From contig JAEPQK010000004.1 in assembly GCA_017640615.1 (NCBI GenBank), positions 494,280-558,279 on the forward strand: a stretch of 64,000 bases of DNA, given 5' to 3'. This DNA comes from Rhizobiaceae bacterium (GTDB lineage Bacteria; Pseudomonadota; Alphaproteobacteria; Rhizobiales; Rhizobiaceae). Below, piece after piece: positions 40,537-51,724 of the stretch. Below the pieces are notes generated by a model. The model was not told the DNA's origin. It worked only from the letters and a program-made list of their open reading frames with translations, and searched no databases. Each line of letters begins with the position of its first letter. Within the stretch, counting starts at the first letter, position 1. Both the position numbers and the translations under genes were made by a program.

Positions 40537-41397
40537 ATGACGGCAACACTGCCGAAGAAAATCGATGCGCTGGCCGCGATTTCCGGCGATTACGATGTGA
40601 TCCTGTGCGATGTGTGGGGCGTACTGCACAATGGCGTAGAGGCGGCACTGCCGGCAGTCGAGGCGCTGCAAAAGGCCCGCGGCGAAGGCAAGATCGTGGT
40701 GCTCATCACCAACGCGCCGCGCCCGCGCGAGCCGGTTTCGGCGGCGATGGGCAGGATCGGCGTGCCGCGCGACGCCTGGGACCGAATGGTCACCTCGGGC
40801 GACGTTACACGCGACTTGATCGCCGAGAACGCGCGCCGTATCTACCATCTCGGCCCCGATAGCGACGCCTCGCTGCTTGAAGGTTTGGACATCGAGCTCG
40901 TTGAGGAGTTCGAGGCGCAGACCGTGGTTTGCACCGGCCTTTTCGAGGACGAGGTGGAGACCCCGGAAGATTACGCCGAAACGCTGATGCGGTTGCGTGC
41001 CCGCGATTTGCCTTTCATCTGCGCCAACCCGGATATTGTTGTGGAGCGCGGCGACCGCATGATCTGGTGCGCCGGCGCGCTGGCGCGTGACTATGCGCAG
41101 CTCGGCGGCCGCACCTTGATCGCCGGAAAGCCACACAGGCCGATCTACGATGCTGCGCTGGACGCAGCTAAGGAGCTGCTTGGTCGCGATGTGCCGGCAG
41201 CGCGTGTGCTCGCCATTGGCGATGGCGTACTGACCGACATCAAGGGCGCGGCCGCTTTTGGCATTGATGCTCTGTTTATCACCGCCGGTATCCACGCAGG
41301 CGAATATGGCGGCGCCGACCCCGAACCGGCGCAACTTGCGGCATTCCTCGAACGGCATGGCTTTCAGCCGCGCGCCGTGATGCCGCGCCTGCGCTGA
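40537..41397 (+). CDS. HAD-superfamily class IIA hydrolase (TIGR01459-like)
   Basis: YDVILCDVWGVLHNGVEAALPAVEAL; IAGKPHRPIYDAAL; LAIGDGVLTDIKGA. Confidence 0.88.
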   Translation: MTATLPKKIDALAAISGDYDVILCDVWGVLHNGVEAALPAVEALQKARGEGKIVVLITNAPRPREPVSAAMGRIGVPRDAWDRMVTSGDVTRDLIAENARRIYHLGPDSDASLLEGLDIELVEEFEAQTVVCTGLFEDEVETPEDYAETLMRLRARDLPFICANPDIVVERGDRMIWCAGALARDYAQLGGRTLIAGKPHRPIYDAALDAAKELLGRDVPAARVLAIGDGVLTDIKGAAAFGIDALFITAGIHAGEYGGADPEPAQLAAFLERHGFQPRAVMPRLR

Positions 41398-41411
41398 GCG
41401 GGTTCGACGCG

Positions 41412-42404
41412 ATGGCCGCCACCTTCATTAGACATCAGGGGTCGAAAGACCTCCCGCCAAGCCTGCACGGCGCCGTTGTGGCGATCGGCAATTTTGATGG
41501 CGTGCATCGTGGCCATCAGGCTGTGCTGGAATGCGCGCTGGAGGCCGGTCGCGCCCGCAACGAGCCCGCGGTCGCGCTGACTTTCGAGCCGCACCCGCGC
41601 GCTTTCTTCAATCCGGACAGCAAGCCTTTCCGGCTGACGCCGGCGCCGATGCGTGCTCGCATTCTCGCAGCGCTCGGCCTCGATGGCGTGCTCGAAATAC
41701 CGTTCACGCGCGATTTTGCCCAAACCGAAGCCGCGGACTTCGTGCGCGATGTGCTGGTGGGCGATCTCGACGCCTGCCACGTTGTGACAGGGCACAATTT
41801 TCACTTTGGCCGTGGCCGCAGCGGTAATCCCGACTTCCTGAGAGAAGCCGGCCACGCGTTGGGTTTCGAGGTTTCGACCGTAGAGCCTTTTGGTGACGAG
41901 GGCGGCGCAGTGGTCTCGTCGACCCGCATTCGCGAGCTGCTGGCAGAAGGCGATGTCGCGGCGGCGGCCGGCCTGCTCGGCTACCGCTACACGGTGGGCG
42001 CGGAGATTTCGGCAGGGAAACAGCTCGGGCGCACGCTCGGCTTCCCGACGGCCAACATGCGGCTCACAGAAACCAACGATCTGCGCCACGGCATCTACGC
42101 GGTCCGCTTTCGCCGTGCCGATGGCACGCTGCACGACGGCGTTGCGAGTTATGGCCGCCGCCCTACCGTCGAGGCCGAAGGCACCGTTCTTCTGGAAACC
42201 TTTCTGTTCGACTTCGAAGGCGACCTCTACGGCGAGGCCTGCGAAGTGTCGTTTTTCGGTTTCCTGCGCCCGGAACTGAAATTCGACGGGCTCGACCCGC
42301 TGGTGGCGCAGATGCGCAAGGACGAGGCGGAGGCGCGCGCTCTGCTCTCCGGCGTCAAGCCGCTATCCGAACTCGATGCGCGGCTGTGCTTCGCGACATC
42401 GTGA
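41412..42404 (+). CDS. ribF: Bifunctional riboflavin kinase/FAD synthetase
   Basis: VAIGNFDGVHRGHQAVL; SSTRIRELLAEGDV; GRTLGFPTANM. Confidence 0.95.
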   Translation: MAATFIRHQGSKDLPPSLHGAVVAIGNFDGVHRGHQAVLECALEAGRARNEPAVALTFEPHPRAFFNPDSKPFRLTPAPMRARILAALGLDGVLEIPFTRDFAQTEAADFVRDVLVGDLDACHVVTGHNFHFGRGRSGNPDFLREAGHALGFEVSTVEPFGDEGGAVVSSTRIRELLAEGDVAAAAGLLGYRYTVGAEISAGKQLGRTLGFPTANMRLTETNDLRHGIYAVRFRRADGTLHDGVASYGRRPTVEAEGTVLLETFLFDFEGDLYGEACEVSFFGFLRPELKFDGLDPLVAQMRKDEAEARALLSGVKPLSELDARLCFATS

Positions 42405-42450
42405 AGCCCGTTGGCTCGACGCGGTGCGCCCCATTGCCTAACGAGTTTCG

Positions 42451-43149
42451 ATGAAGTCGAGAATGCTGATCACCGGAGCGACCTCCGGTATTGGAGCCGC
42501 GCTCGCCGCGCGCTACGCGGGCAGGGCGGACCTGCTGCTCGCCGGCCGCAGACCGTACGAAGAGGTCGCCGCGACGCTGCCCGCTGATGCGCACTACGTC
42601 GTTGCCGATCAATCGGAACCGGAACGAGCGGCGGCGCAGATAGGCAAGGCACTAGCAGATCTCGGCTGGGAAACCTTGGACGTCGTGGTTCTCAATGCCG
42701 GAACAGGGTGGTCCGGCGACCCGGCGACGGAGCCAGCAGCCTCCATTCGTAACACGCTTGATGCAAACCTGTTTGCCGCCGTCACGTTGGCTCATGCACT
42801 CGCGGCACTGCTCGAAGGCGGGCAGCTTGTCTTGGTCGGCTCCACGGCGCGGCGCGGCGCGCCACGTTTCGCAAGCTACGCGGCCGCAAAGGCGGGTCTC
42901 GACGGGCTTGCGCGGGCGCTGAGCGAGGAGTGGCGCGGCAAGGTGCGTGTGAAAATCGTCCACCCGGGCCCGACCGCGACAGGAATGCACGCCAAGGCGG
43001 GCTTCCATACAGGTCGTGCGCGGGCACTCTTTGCGCCTCCCGAGATGATGGCGCGGCTTATCGAGCGCGCAATCGCCCGGCGCCGTATCCGCCGAACCAT
43101 CAGCTTTCCGCAATACCTCGCCGCAGCGGTGACGCCGTGGCGCAGATAG
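42451..43149 (+). CDS. Short-chain dehydrogenase/reductase (1)
   Basis: LITGATSGIGAALAARYA; VLNAGTG; SYAAAKAGLDGLAR. Confidence 0.88.
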   Translation: MKSRMLITGATSGIGAALAARYAGRADLLLAGRRPYEEVAATLPADAHYVVADQSEPERAAAQIGKALADLGWETLDVVVLNAGTGWSGDPATEPAASIRNTLDANLFAAVTLAHALAALLEGGQLVLVGSTARRGAPRFASYAAAKAGLDGLARALSEEWRGKVRVKIVHPGPTATGMHAKAGFHTGRARALFAPPEMMARLIERAIARRRIRRTISFPQYLAAAVTPWRR

Positions 43150-43901
43150 AACCAGCGCCGCGGCCCCGCGGATTGGTAACCGGCGGAAGCGCCGGTCTCG
43201 GCAGGGCGTTTGTGGACCTGCTGCTGGCGCGTGGTTATGACGTTGTGTCGATCGACCTGAACCCGCCCCACACTGAGTGCACAGCCGTGGGCATTGTCTG
43301 CGATCTCGCCGACCGCGAAGCGCTCGATCGCAATATGGCGGCAATTTTTGCCGGCGGTCCCTACGCCGTAGTCATCCTGAACGCCGGCATCAGCGCTACG
43401 GGGCGGTTCGAGAAAATGCCGGTCGAAGCCTACCGGAAGCTCATGAAGGTAAACGCCGAAGCGCCGATGGTTCTTGCTTCGGCGCTGGCCAATGCCGGTG
43501 CGTTGAAAGGGCATCTATGCTTTGTTTCGTCGCTCTCGCATTTCACCGGCTATCCGGGTGCCGCGGTCTACGCTGCCTCGAAGGATGCGCTTGCAGTCTA
43601 TGCAAAGAGCATTCGCAAACCCTTCGCGAAACGCGGCATCGCCGTCACTGTGGCCTATCCCGGCCCGCTGCGCACCGAACACGCCGCCCGCCACGCACCG
43701 CCGGGTGCCGATGCCGCCCGCCGCCGCGATCCCGCTCTCGCAGCGCGCACGATGCTCGACGCGGTTCTTGCCGGCAAACGCGTGGCGTTTTCCGACCCGC
43801 GCGCACGAACGGTCGCGGTGGCCGGAGGGTTGCTGCCGGGCGTGATGGCCCGCGCCATGCGCCGCGTGATTTTCGAGAAGCTGGACCGTGATGTCTGGTG
43901 A
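43137..43901 (+). CDS. Short-chain dehydrogenase/reductase (2), GTG start overlapping SDR 1
   Basis: GLVTGGSAGLGRAFVDLLLARGYDVVSID; ILNAGIS; YAASKDALAVYAK. Confidence 0.85.
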   Translation: MAQIEPAPRPRGLVTGGSAGLGRAFVDLLLARGYDVVSIDLNPPHTECTAVGIVCDLADREALDRNMAAIFAGGPYAVVILNAGISATGRFEKMPVEAYRKLMKVNAEAPMVLASALANAGALKGHLCFVSSLSHFTGYPGAAVYAASKDALAVYAKSIRKPFAKRGIAVTVAYPGPLRTEHAARHAPPGADAARRRDPALAARTMLDAVLAGKRVAFSDPRARTVAVAGGLLPGVMARAMRRVIFEKLDRDVW

Positions 43902-44151
43902 TGGCGCGGCACTTGGCCGCCTTCTGCGATTCCGCCTCTTTTCTCGCTCTCCGGTCTCGGTTAAAAGCGCGGCAATGAAAGCGCGCGTTCTCGCCCTTGG
44001 GGCCACCATACGAATTATTGGCCAGTCCTTCCGCTGACTGCCGGAGGGGCTGGGTTTTGCGCAACGCAGCGCCTGATCGAATTTCTGAGATTACAGGTGA
44101 ACACCTATCCGCCCGACCTGCCGCGCGGCGGGCAACAGACATGACGAGACG

Positions 44152-47106
44152 ATGACCGTATCAGCCGAAAAGATCGACTATTCGAAGACGCTTTACCTGC
44201 CGCAGACGGAGTTTCCCATGCGCGCCGGGCTTCCCAAGAAGGAGCCCGAGATCGTTGCGCGATGGCAGAAGATGGACCTCTATACTCGCTTGCGCGAGGA
44301 CGCATCGGGCCGGCCGAAATATGTGCTCCATGACGGTCCGCCCTACGCCAACGGCAACATCCATATCGGCCACGCGCTGAACAAGGTGCTGAAGGACGTG
44401 ATCACGCGCTCGTTCCAGATGCGCGGTTACGATTCGAACTACGTGCCTGGGTGGGATTGCCACGGCCTACCGATCGAATGGAAGATCGAGGAGCAGTACC
44501 GCGCCAAGGGCCGCGACAAGGATCAGGTGCCGGTCAACGAGTTCCGGAAGGAATGCCGCGAATTCGCGCAGCACTGGATCGGCGTGCAGACCGAGGAGTT
44601 CCAGCGCCTCGGCATCGTTGGCGACTTCAAGAACCCCTATACGACGATGAATTTCCACGCCGAGGCGCGCATTGCCGGCGAGTTGTTGAAATTCGCAATG
44701 TCGGGTCAGCTCTATCGCGGCTCCAAACCGGTGATGTGGTCGGTCGTCGAACGCACCGCGCTGGCCGAAGCCGAGGTCGAATATCACGACTATGAATCGG
44801 ACACCGTGTGGGTGAAGTTTCCGGTAGCGATAAAGGGTGGCGAGGCCTTTGCAGGCTGGACGGAGGACGAGCGCCTCGCAACCGACATCAAAAAAGCGTA
44901 TGTCGTCATCTGGACGACGACCCCCTGGACGATTCCAGGCAATCGCGCGATCTCATTTTCGCCGCGCATCAGCTACGGCGTCTATGAAGTCAAAAGCGCC
45001 GAGAACGACTTTGGCCCCCAGCCAGGCGAGAAACTGATTTTTGCGGATGCTCTGGCACATGAGAGCTTCGTAAAGGCCAAGCTGAGCTATGAGAGGCTGG
45101 GCGATATTTCCCCGCGATTGCTCAGGAAATTGGTCTGCGCACACCCGCTCAAGGGCCTCGGCGGCGGGTACGAATTCGCCGTGCCGCTCATCGCAGGCGA
45201 TCACGTAACCGACGACGCGGGCACGGGCTTCGTGCACACCGCGCCCGGCCATGGCCGTGAGGACTTTGACGCCTGGATGGACGGCGCTGCGGAACTGCGC
45301 GCGCGCGGCATCGACACGGCGATCCCGTTCACCGTCGGCGATGACGGTTTCTTTACCAAGGACGCGCCGGGCTTCGGACCTGATCGCGAGGGCGGGGCTG
45401 CCCGCGTCATCGACGACAACGGCAAGAAAGGCGACGCCAACAAGGCGGTCATCGAGGCGCTGATCGCGAAGGACATGCTGTTCGCGCGCGGCCGCCTGAA
45501 GCACTCCTATCCGCATTCCTGGCGCTCCAAGAAGCCGGTCATCTTCCGCAACACGCCGCAATGGTTTGTCCATATGGACATCGACCTGGGCGACGGCTCG
45601 ACGCTCCGCACCCGCGCGCTGAAGGCGATCGACGACACCCGTTTCGTGCCCAAAGCCGGTCAGACGCGCCTGCGCGCCATGATCGAGGAGCGGCCCGACT
45701 GGGTGCTGTCGCGCCAGCGCGCCTGGGGCGTGCCGATCTGCGTTTTCGTCAGTGAGGATGGCGCGGTGCTGCAAGATGAGGCCGTCAACGCCCGCATCCT
45801 CGAAGCATTCGAGGCCGAGGGCGCAGACGCCTGGTTTGCCGAAGACGCGCGCGAGCGCTTCCTCGGCAGCCGCGCCAACGAGCCATGGAAGATGGTGACG
45901 GACATTCTGGACGTCTGGTTCGATTCCGGCTCCACGCACACTTTCACGCTGGAAGACCGCCCGGATCTGAAATGGCCGGCAGATGTCTATCTTGAAGGCT
46001 CGGACCAGCACCGCGGCTGGTTCCACTCATCGCTGCTGGAGAGCTGCGGCACGCGCGGCCGCGCGCCCTACGACACCGTCATCACGCATGGCTTCACCAT
46101 GGCCGAGGACGGCCGCAAAATGTCGAAGTCGCTCGGCAATCAGGTGTTTCCGCAGGATGTGATGTCGAAGTCCGGCGCGGATATCCTGCGCCTTTGGGTC
46201 ATGACCACCGACTATTGGGAGGATCAGCGGCTTGGGCAGAACGTCATCCAGACCAATGTCGATGCCTACCGCAAGCTCCGCAACACCATCCGCTGGATGC
46301 TGGGCACACTGGCGCATGACGAGGGCGAGGAGGTCGCTCTTGCCGACATGCCGGAGCTGGAGCGGCTTATGCTCCACCGTCTGGCCGAACTCAGCGAGCT
46401 GGTGAACAAGGGCTACGACAATTTCGACTTCAAGCGCATTGTGCGCTCGCTGCTCGATTTCATGGTCGTGGAGCTTTCGGCCTTCTATTTCGATATCCGC
46501 AAGGACGCGCTTTACTGCGATGCGCCGTCAAGCACGCGCCGCAAGGCCGCGCTGGTCGTGGTGCGGCACTTGTTCGACAATCTGGTCACCTGGCTTTCGC
46601 CCATGCTGCCCTTCACCATGGAAGAGGCGTGGCTGGAGCGTTATCCCGACGCGCGCTCGGTTCACCTGGAACAGTTCCGCTCGGTGCCGACCGAATGGCG
46701 TGATGACGCGCTGGCGGCCAAATGGCGCAAGATCAGGCAGGTCCGCCGTGTCGTCACCGGCGCGCTCGAGATCGAGCGCAAGGAAAAGACAATCGGGTCC
46801 TCGCTTGAAGCGGCCCCGGTGGTTCACGTGGCCGATGCCGATTTGCGCGCTGCGATTGCCGACCGCGACATGGCTGAAATCTGCATCACCAGCGGCATCA
46901 CGATCGAGCCGAGCGCAGCACCAGAAGACGCTTACCGGCTGGATGACGTTGCCGATGTCGGCGTCGTGTTCGCCCGCGCATCAGGCACAAAATGTGCGCG
47001 CTCCTGGCGCTACACCGACGATGTCGGCTCCGATGCCGAATACCCGGATGTATCGGCACGCGATGCGGCTGCGCTGCGCGAGCTTAAGGCTGTTGGCAGG
47101 CTTTGA
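44152..47106 (+). CDS. ileS: Isoleucyl-tRNA synthetase
   Basis: HIGH motif [20 protein letters not shown] at [12 protein letters not shown]. Confidence 0.98.
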   Translation: MTVSAEKIDYSKTLYLPQTEFPMRAGLPKKEPEIVARWQKMDLYTRLREDASGRPKYVLHDGPPYANGNIHIGHALNKVLKDVITRSFQMRGYDSNYVPGWDCHGLPIEWKIEEQYRAKGRDKDQVPVNEFRKECREFAQHWIGVQTEEFQRLGIVGDFKNPYTTMNFHAEARIAGELLKFAMSGQLYRGSKPVMWSVVERTALAEAEVEYHDYESDTVWVKFPVAIKGGEAFAGWTEDERLATDIKKAYVVIWTTTPWTIPGNRAISFSPRISYGVYEVKSAENDFGPQPGEKLIFADALAHESFVKAKLSYERLGDISPRLLRKLVCAHPLKGLGGGYEFAVPLIAGDHVTDDAGTGFVHTAPGHGREDFDAWMDGAAELRARGIDTAIPFTVGDDGFFTKDAPGFGPDREGGAARVIDDNGKKGDANKAVIEALIAKDMLFARGRLKHSYPHSWRSKKPVIFRNTPQWFVHMDIDLGDGSTLRTRALKAIDDTRFVPKAGQTRLRAMIEERPDWVLSRQRAWGVPICVFVSEDGAVLQDEAVNARILEAFEAEGADAWFAEDARERFLGSRANEPWKMVTDILDVWFDSGSTHTFTLEDRPDLKWPADVYLEGSDQHRGWFHSSLLESCGTRGRAPYDTVITHGFTMAEDGRKMSKSLGNQVFPQDVMSKSGADILRLWVMTTDYWEDQRLGQNVIQTNVDAYRKLRNTIRWMLGTLAHDEGEEVALADMPELERLMLHRLAELSELVNKGYDNFDFKRIVRSLLDFMVVELSAFYFDIRKDALYCDAPSSTRRKAALVVVRHLFDNLVTWLSPMLPFTMEEAWLERYPDARSVHLEQFRSVPTEWRDDALAAKWRKIRQVRRVVTGALEIERKEKTIGSSLEAAPVVHVADADLRAAIADRDMAEICITSGITIEPSAAPEDAYRLDDVADVGVVFARASGTKCARSWRYTDDVGSDAEYPDVSARDAAALRELKAVGRL

Positions 47107-47235
47107 TTGCCCAAGGGTGCCGCGTCGTCTAAAAAGGCCGCCAAATCCGGCGTCATCTTGTCGCCGGATTTGTAAGATTTGGGTTTGGGTGGATGAGTAA
47201 CCGGCAGCAATGCCGGTGATGTGAGAGGCGACTCA

Positions 47236-47880
47236 GTGAACAATTCCGATCAGATGCGTCCGATGCGCTTTGCGCTCGTTGCCGGCATGGTTTCGGCGGC
47301 GGCGATTGCCGTGTCCGGCTGCGTTGCGTCGCCGACCTACGGAACGGACAAGACCGCCGGCCAGCAGCTGGTGGAAGATGTCTCCGGCATTCTGGCGATC
47401 GGTTCGACCCGCAAGAAGGGCGAGCAGATCGCCTACAAGCCGCGTCCTGATCTGGTGACGCCCGAAACCACTGCAGTGCTGCCCGAACCGCAGGACGATG
47501 TGACCACCGCGTCTAACCCCGCCTGGCCGGAATCGCCCGAACAGCGTCTGGCGCGCATCCGCGCCGAGGCGGACGAAAACCGCGACAGCCCGTTCTATCG
47601 CCCGACGGTTGTGAACGACGTCGCACAGCGCAGCGGGCAGGTCACCTACGACGATCCGGTGCTTGCAAATATGAGCGACCGGGAACGGTTCGAGGAAATT
47701 CGCCGTCGCCGCATCGAAGCAAAGCGCGGCAGCGCCACCGGCCGCAAATATCTCAGCGAACCGCCGGTTGTTTACAGGCAGCCGGCTGCGACCGCTCCCA
47801 CCGACGATCTCGGCGAATCGGAGTGGAAGAAAGAGCGCAAGGCGCGCCGCGAAGCCGGCGGAGGACGTTCGCTCTTCTAA
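47236..47880 (+). CDS. Putative lipoprotein
   Basis: Lipobox AIAVSGC (MRFALVAGMVSAAAIAVSGCVASP); start at GTG 47236 or upstream ATG 47221. Confidence 0.7.
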   Translation: MNNSDQMRPMRFALVAGMVSAAAIAVSGCVASPTYGTDKTAGQQLVEDVSGILAIGSTRKKGEQIAYKPRPDLVTPETTAVLPEPQDDVTTASNPAWPESPEQRLARIRAEADENRDSPFYRPTVVNDVAQRSGQVTYDDPVLANMSDRERFEEIRRRRIEAKRGSATGRKYLSEPPVVYRQPAATAPTDDLGESEWKKERKARREAGGGRSLF

Positions 47881-47892
47881 GTTTCAAGGGCT

Positions 47893-48345
47893 TCAGTCCC
47901 TTCGCTGCCTGAAGAAATCGATCAGCAGCGACTTGGAGGCGCTTTCCTGAAAGCCCGAATAGACCTCAGGCGCATGATGGCATGTGGGTGAGGAAAAGAA
48001 CCTTCCGCCGTGTATGACTGCTCCGCCTTTTTCGTCCGACGCGCCGAAATAGAGTCGCCGTATGCGGGCGAACGAAATCGCCGCCGCGCACATGGCGCAG
48101 GGTTCCAGTGTTACATGGAGATCGGCATCTGGCAGCCGCTCCGTTCCGAGTATTTCGCAGGCCTGCCTGATTGCGAGGATTTCGGCATGAGCGGTCGGGT
48201 CGTTGAGTTCGCGGGTGCGGTTTCCGGCGGCGGCAATGATATCGCCGTTTCGTACAACCACCGCGCCGACAGGTACCTCACCGCGTTTTGCAGCATCATG
48301 AGCCTGTTCCAGCGCGGCTCCCATGTAGTCGTTCCGTAAGGTCAC
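47893..48345 (-). CDS. tadA: tRNA-specific adenosine deaminase
   Basis: DPTAHAEILAIRQAC and EPCAMCAAAI deaminase motifs. Confidence 0.93.
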   Translation of the reverse strand: MTLRNDYMGAALEQAHDAAKRGEVPVGAVVVRNGDIIAAAGNRTRELNDPTAHAEILAIRQACEILGTERLPDADLHVTLEPCAMCAAAISFARIRRLYFGASDEKGGAVIHGGRFFSSPTCHHAPEVYSGFQESASKSLLIDFFRQRRD

Positions 48346-48420
48346 TCTGTGGCGTACCCGATTTCCCTCGCGCCCGCTGCGGGCGTTTGTTAGTTAGCGG
48401 TCCCGGACAACGAAAGCCAT

Positions 48421-49752
48421 ATGACACAGGATCGGCAGAAATTTCAGCGGCGGCCGGATACCGGCGGCAAGGGCAAGCGCCCAGGGCCGGCGAAGAAGTC
48501 GCATGCGGCCGCGAGCGGCGAGGCAGAGCGTATCGCCAAGCGCTTGGCACGCGCCGGCGTTGCGTCGCGTCGCGAGGCCGAGGCGATGATCGCCGCCGGG
48601 CGCATTTCGGTGAATGGCAAGGTGATCGACAGCCCGGCGCTCAATGTCGGCGGCTCCGATAAGATCGAAGTGGATGGCGCGCCGATACCGGAAATCGAGC
48701 GCACCCGGCTTTTCCTCTACCACAAGCCTGCCGGGCTGGTGACGACGAACCGCGACCCTGAGGGCCGCAAGACGGTTTTCGAATCGCTGCCGTCCGATCT
48801 GCCGCGCGTGGTCACGGTCGGCCGTCTCGACATCAATACCGAAGGCCTGCTGCTTCTCACCAATGATGGCGGCCTTTCGCGTGTACTCGAACTGCCGTCT
48901 ACCGGCTGGCTGCGCCGCTACCGCGTGCGTGTGCACGGCAAGGTCGATGAAAAGGCGCTGGCCGATCTGAAGGACGGCATCGCAGTCGATGGCGTTTTCT
49001 ACGGAGCGGTCGAGGCCTCGCTGGACCGGGTGCAGGGCTCCAACGCCTGGCTGACACTCGGTCTGCGCGAAGGCAAGAACCGTGAGGTCCGCAATATCCT
49101 CTCCGCGCTCGGGCTGGAAGTCACGCGGCTGATCCGCGTGTCCTACGGGCCGTTCCAGCTTGGCGAGATGGCGGAAGGCGAAGTGCGCGAACTTCGCGGC
49201 CGCACGCTGCGCGATCAGCTGGGCGAGCGGTTGATAGCCGAGGCCGGAGCGAATTTCGAGGCGCCCGTCATCAATCCGCGCAGCCCGGAAAAGGCCGGAG
49301 GGGCGTCTGCGCCGCGCGGCCGCGACGCAAAGGGCTTTGGCGGCAAGGACGATAGGCGCGAGGCAACGCTGGCACGCTGGTCGACCAAGGAACCACGTCG
49401 CGACGATGCCGCCGGTAAGGATGGCGAGAAACGCCCGGCGACGGAACGTCGTTCGCGCGCGTCCAATGTCTGGATGGCACCAGGCGCGCGCCCGAGCGGC
49501 CCGAAAGCAGCATCCGCGAAGGCAGCCAAGTCACCGGTCGCGGATCCAAACCGTCGCTTCGCGAAAAAGCCTGAAAAGGGCGAGAGTGAAGCTCGCAGAA
49601 GAGACGGCAAACCGTCCGCAAAATCCAGCGCAGGAACGTCAGGCAAACATGCCGCAAAGCCGGCAGGCAAGACGTTCAGCAAGCCCGGGCCGAAGGGGCC
49701 GCGTCCGGGTGGCAAGCAGGGAGGTCGCCCCGATGCGGGTCGTCGGAGGTAG
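48421..49752 (+). CDS. rluB: RsuA/RluB-family pseudouridine synthase with long basic tail
   Basis: S4 domain RIAKRLARAGVASRREAEAMIAAGRISVNG; GRLDINTEGLLLLTNDG; Lys/Arg/Gly/Pro-rich C-terminal ~150 aa. Confidence 0.88.
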   Translation: MTQDRQKFQRRPDTGGKGKRPGPAKKSHAAASGEAERIAKRLARAGVASRREAEAMIAAGRISVNGKVIDSPALNVGGSDKIEVDGAPIPEIERTRLFLYHKPAGLVTTNRDPEGRKTVFESLPSDLPRVVTVGRLDINTEGLLLLTNDGGLSRVLELPSTGWLRRYRVRVHGKVDEKALADLKDGIAVDGVFYGAVEASLDRVQGSNAWLTLGLREGKNREVRNILSALGLEVTRLIRVSYGPFQLGEMAEGEVRELRGRTLRDQLGERLIAEAGANFEAPVINPRSPEKAGGASAPRGRDAKGFGGKDDRREATLARWSTKEPRRDDAAGKDGEKRPATERRSRASNVWMAPGARPSGPKAASAKAAKSPVADPNRRFAKKPEKGESEARRRDGKPSAKSSAGTSGKHAAKPAGKTFSKPGPKGPRPGGKQGGRPDAGRRR

Positions 49753-50287
49753 TTTGCGCGGGCGCACGCTCGTAACGCCGAGCTCGCCCGCAATCCGCCC
49801 GACCAGTGACCGGACCCGCGAAGCGGTGTTCAACGTTTTGGCGCATGCGCGCGAAGGCGGGCTAAGCGGCCTGCGCGTGCTCGACCTGTTTGCCGGAACG
49901 GGCGCACAGGGCATCGAGGCGTTGTCGCGCGGCGCATCTGCGTGCCTTTTCGTGGAAGACGCGGCTGAGGCGCGGGGCATCATTCGCGACAATATCGAGG
50001 CATTCGGGCTGACTGGCGTCGCCAAGATTTTCCGGCGCGATGCTACGAGCCTCGGCGCCGTCGGCACGATCCAACCCTTCGATCTCGTTTTCGCTGACCC
50101 GCCTTATGGAAAAGGGCTTGGCGAGAAAGCGCTTTCGGCCGCGCTCGACGGCGGCTGGCTGAACCCTGGCGCACGCGTTGTGCTGGAAGAAGCGGCAAGC
50201 GCGCGGTTTGAACTGCCGGCCGGCTTTGTGCTCGCCGACGAGCGCGAATATGGCGACACGATCATTCGTTTCCTCGACCTCGCCTGA
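49733..50287 (+). CDS. rsmD: 16S rRNA (guanine-966-N2)-methyltransferase
   Basis: MRVVGGSLRGR, RPTSDRTREAVFN, LDLFAGTGAQGIEALSRGA, VFADPPYG. Confidence 0.94.
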   Translation: MRVVGGSLRGRTLVTPSSPAIRPTSDRTREAVFNVLAHAREGGLSGLRVLDLFAGTGAQGIEALSRGASACLFVEDAAEARGIIRDNIEAFGLTGVAKIFRRDATSLGAVGTIQPFDLVFADPPYGKGLGEKALSAALDGGWLNPGARVVLEEAASARFELPAGFVLADEREYGDTIIRFLDLA

Positions 50288-50365
50288 CTTTGCGCTAAAT
50301 TCGGTGGCCTGATTCCGGTGGCATAAGCCTCCGGCCACCTCTCGTTTCCTATCCGGGAATATCGA

Positions 50366-51724
50366 ATGCACTTCCGAGATATCGCTCAGCGTCTCCGCCT
50401 CGTGCTGATTATGTCAGTGCTGGCACTGTTCACCGCTCAGGCCGGTGCCGACAACGGTGCTACCAGCTTCACGCTCGACAACGGGCTGCAAGTGGTTGTC
50501 ATTCCTGATCGCCGCGCACCTGTGGTCACGCATATGGTCTGGTACAAGGTTGGCAGCGCTGATGAGGAGGCTGGCCGCTCCGGCATTGCGCATTTTCTCG
50601 AACATTTGATGTTCAAGGGCACCGAAAAATACGCCGCCGGCGAGTTTTCCGCTGCGATTTCGGCCATCGGCGGCAATGAAAACGCCTTCACGTCGCGCGA
50701 TTTCACCGCATATTACCAGCAGGTCGGCACCGACGCGCTGCCTGAGATGATGGAGTTCGAGGCCGACCGTATGCGCGGTCTGGTGCTCACCGAAGACGTG
50801 ATCGCGCCCGAGCGCGACGTGGTGCTTGAAGAGCGGCGCTCACGTGTCGAGAACAGCCCCGGCTCGCTGCTTTCGGAAGAGGTGGAAGCGACGCTTTTCC
50901 AGAACCACCCTTACCGCATCCCCGTCATTGGATGGATGCACGAGATCGTCGAGCTTGACCGCGAACAGGCGCTGGAGTTCTACGATCTGCATTACGCTCC
51001 CAACAATGCGATCCTGGTCATAACCGGCGACGTCGCGCCCGAAGAGGTGAAGTCATTGGCCGAGGCGACCTACGGAAGGGTGCCGCGCGGCCCGGACCTG
51101 CCGCCGCGCGTGCGCCCTCAGGAGCCGCGTCAGGATACTGCCCGCACGGTCTCGCTGTCAGACCCACGCGTCGGCGTTCCGAGCATGCAGCGCAGTTGGG
51201 TGGTGCCGTCCTATACGAGCGCCGAACCCGGCGAGGCCGAAGCGCTTGACCTTCTGGCCGAGATACTGGGCGGTGGCGTGCGCAGTCGGCTCTATCAGGA
51301 GTTGGTGGTGAAAAACGGCATCGCGGCTTCGGCCGGCGCCGGCTACCGTGCCACCGCACTCGACGACACGAGCTTCAGCGTCTACGCCGCACCGCGCGGC
51401 GGAAACGACCTCGCCGCCGCGGAAGAAGCTGTTGAGGCAGAGATCGCAAGGCTGATCAAAGAGGGTGTTAGCGACGATGAGCTGCGCCGCGCCAAGAACC
51501 GCTTCCTGCGCGGCATGATTTTCGCCCGAGATAACCAGACCGGTATGGCGCGGATATATGGTTCGCTGCTCGCCACTGGCCTCAGCATTGAAGATATCGA
51601 AGCCTGGCCCGACCGCGTGCGCGCGGTGACAGCTGACGACGTGCGGGACGCCGCCCGCCGCTACCTGACAACCGACGCACATGTGACCGGCTATCTTCTC
51701 CCGCAGGAAGGGGGCAACCAGTGA
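50366..51724 (+). CDS. M16 family zinc peptidase, catalytic-type subunit
   Basis: [11 protein letters not shown] (HxxEH) with downstream Glu region; signal-peptide-like N-terminus. Confidence 0.92.
   Translation: MHFRDIAQRLRLVLIMSVLALFTAQAGADNGATSFTLDNGLQVVVIPDRRAPVVTHMVWYKVGSADEEAGRSGIAHFLEHLMFKGTEKYAAGEFSAAISAIGGNENAFTSRDFTAYYQQVGTDALPEMMEFEADRMRGLVLTEDVIAPERDVVLEERRSRVENSPGSLLSEEVEATLFQNHPYRIPVIGWMHEIVELDREQALEFYDLHYAPNNAILVITGDVAPEEVKSLAEATYGRVPRGPDLPPRVRPQEPRQDTARTVSLSDPRVGVPSMQRSWVVPSYTSAEPGEAEALDLLAEILGGGVRSRLYQELVVKNGIAASAGAGYRATALDDTSFSVYAAPRGGNDLAAAEEAVEAEIARLIKEGVSDDELRRAKNRFLRGMIFARDNQTGMARIYGSLLATGLSIEDIEAWPDRVRAVTADDVRDAARRYLTTDAHVTGYLLPQEGGNQ

Noticed and set aside
44953-46026. 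357-aa antisense ORF within ileS
   Set aside because: Sense strand is unambiguous IleS; no RBS or domain for the antisense ORF.
49337-49732. N-terminal extension of rsmD (ORF opens at 49337)
   Set aside because: The extension is the alternate frame of the RluB low-complexity tail; the conserved RsmD start MRVVGGSLRGR is at 49733.
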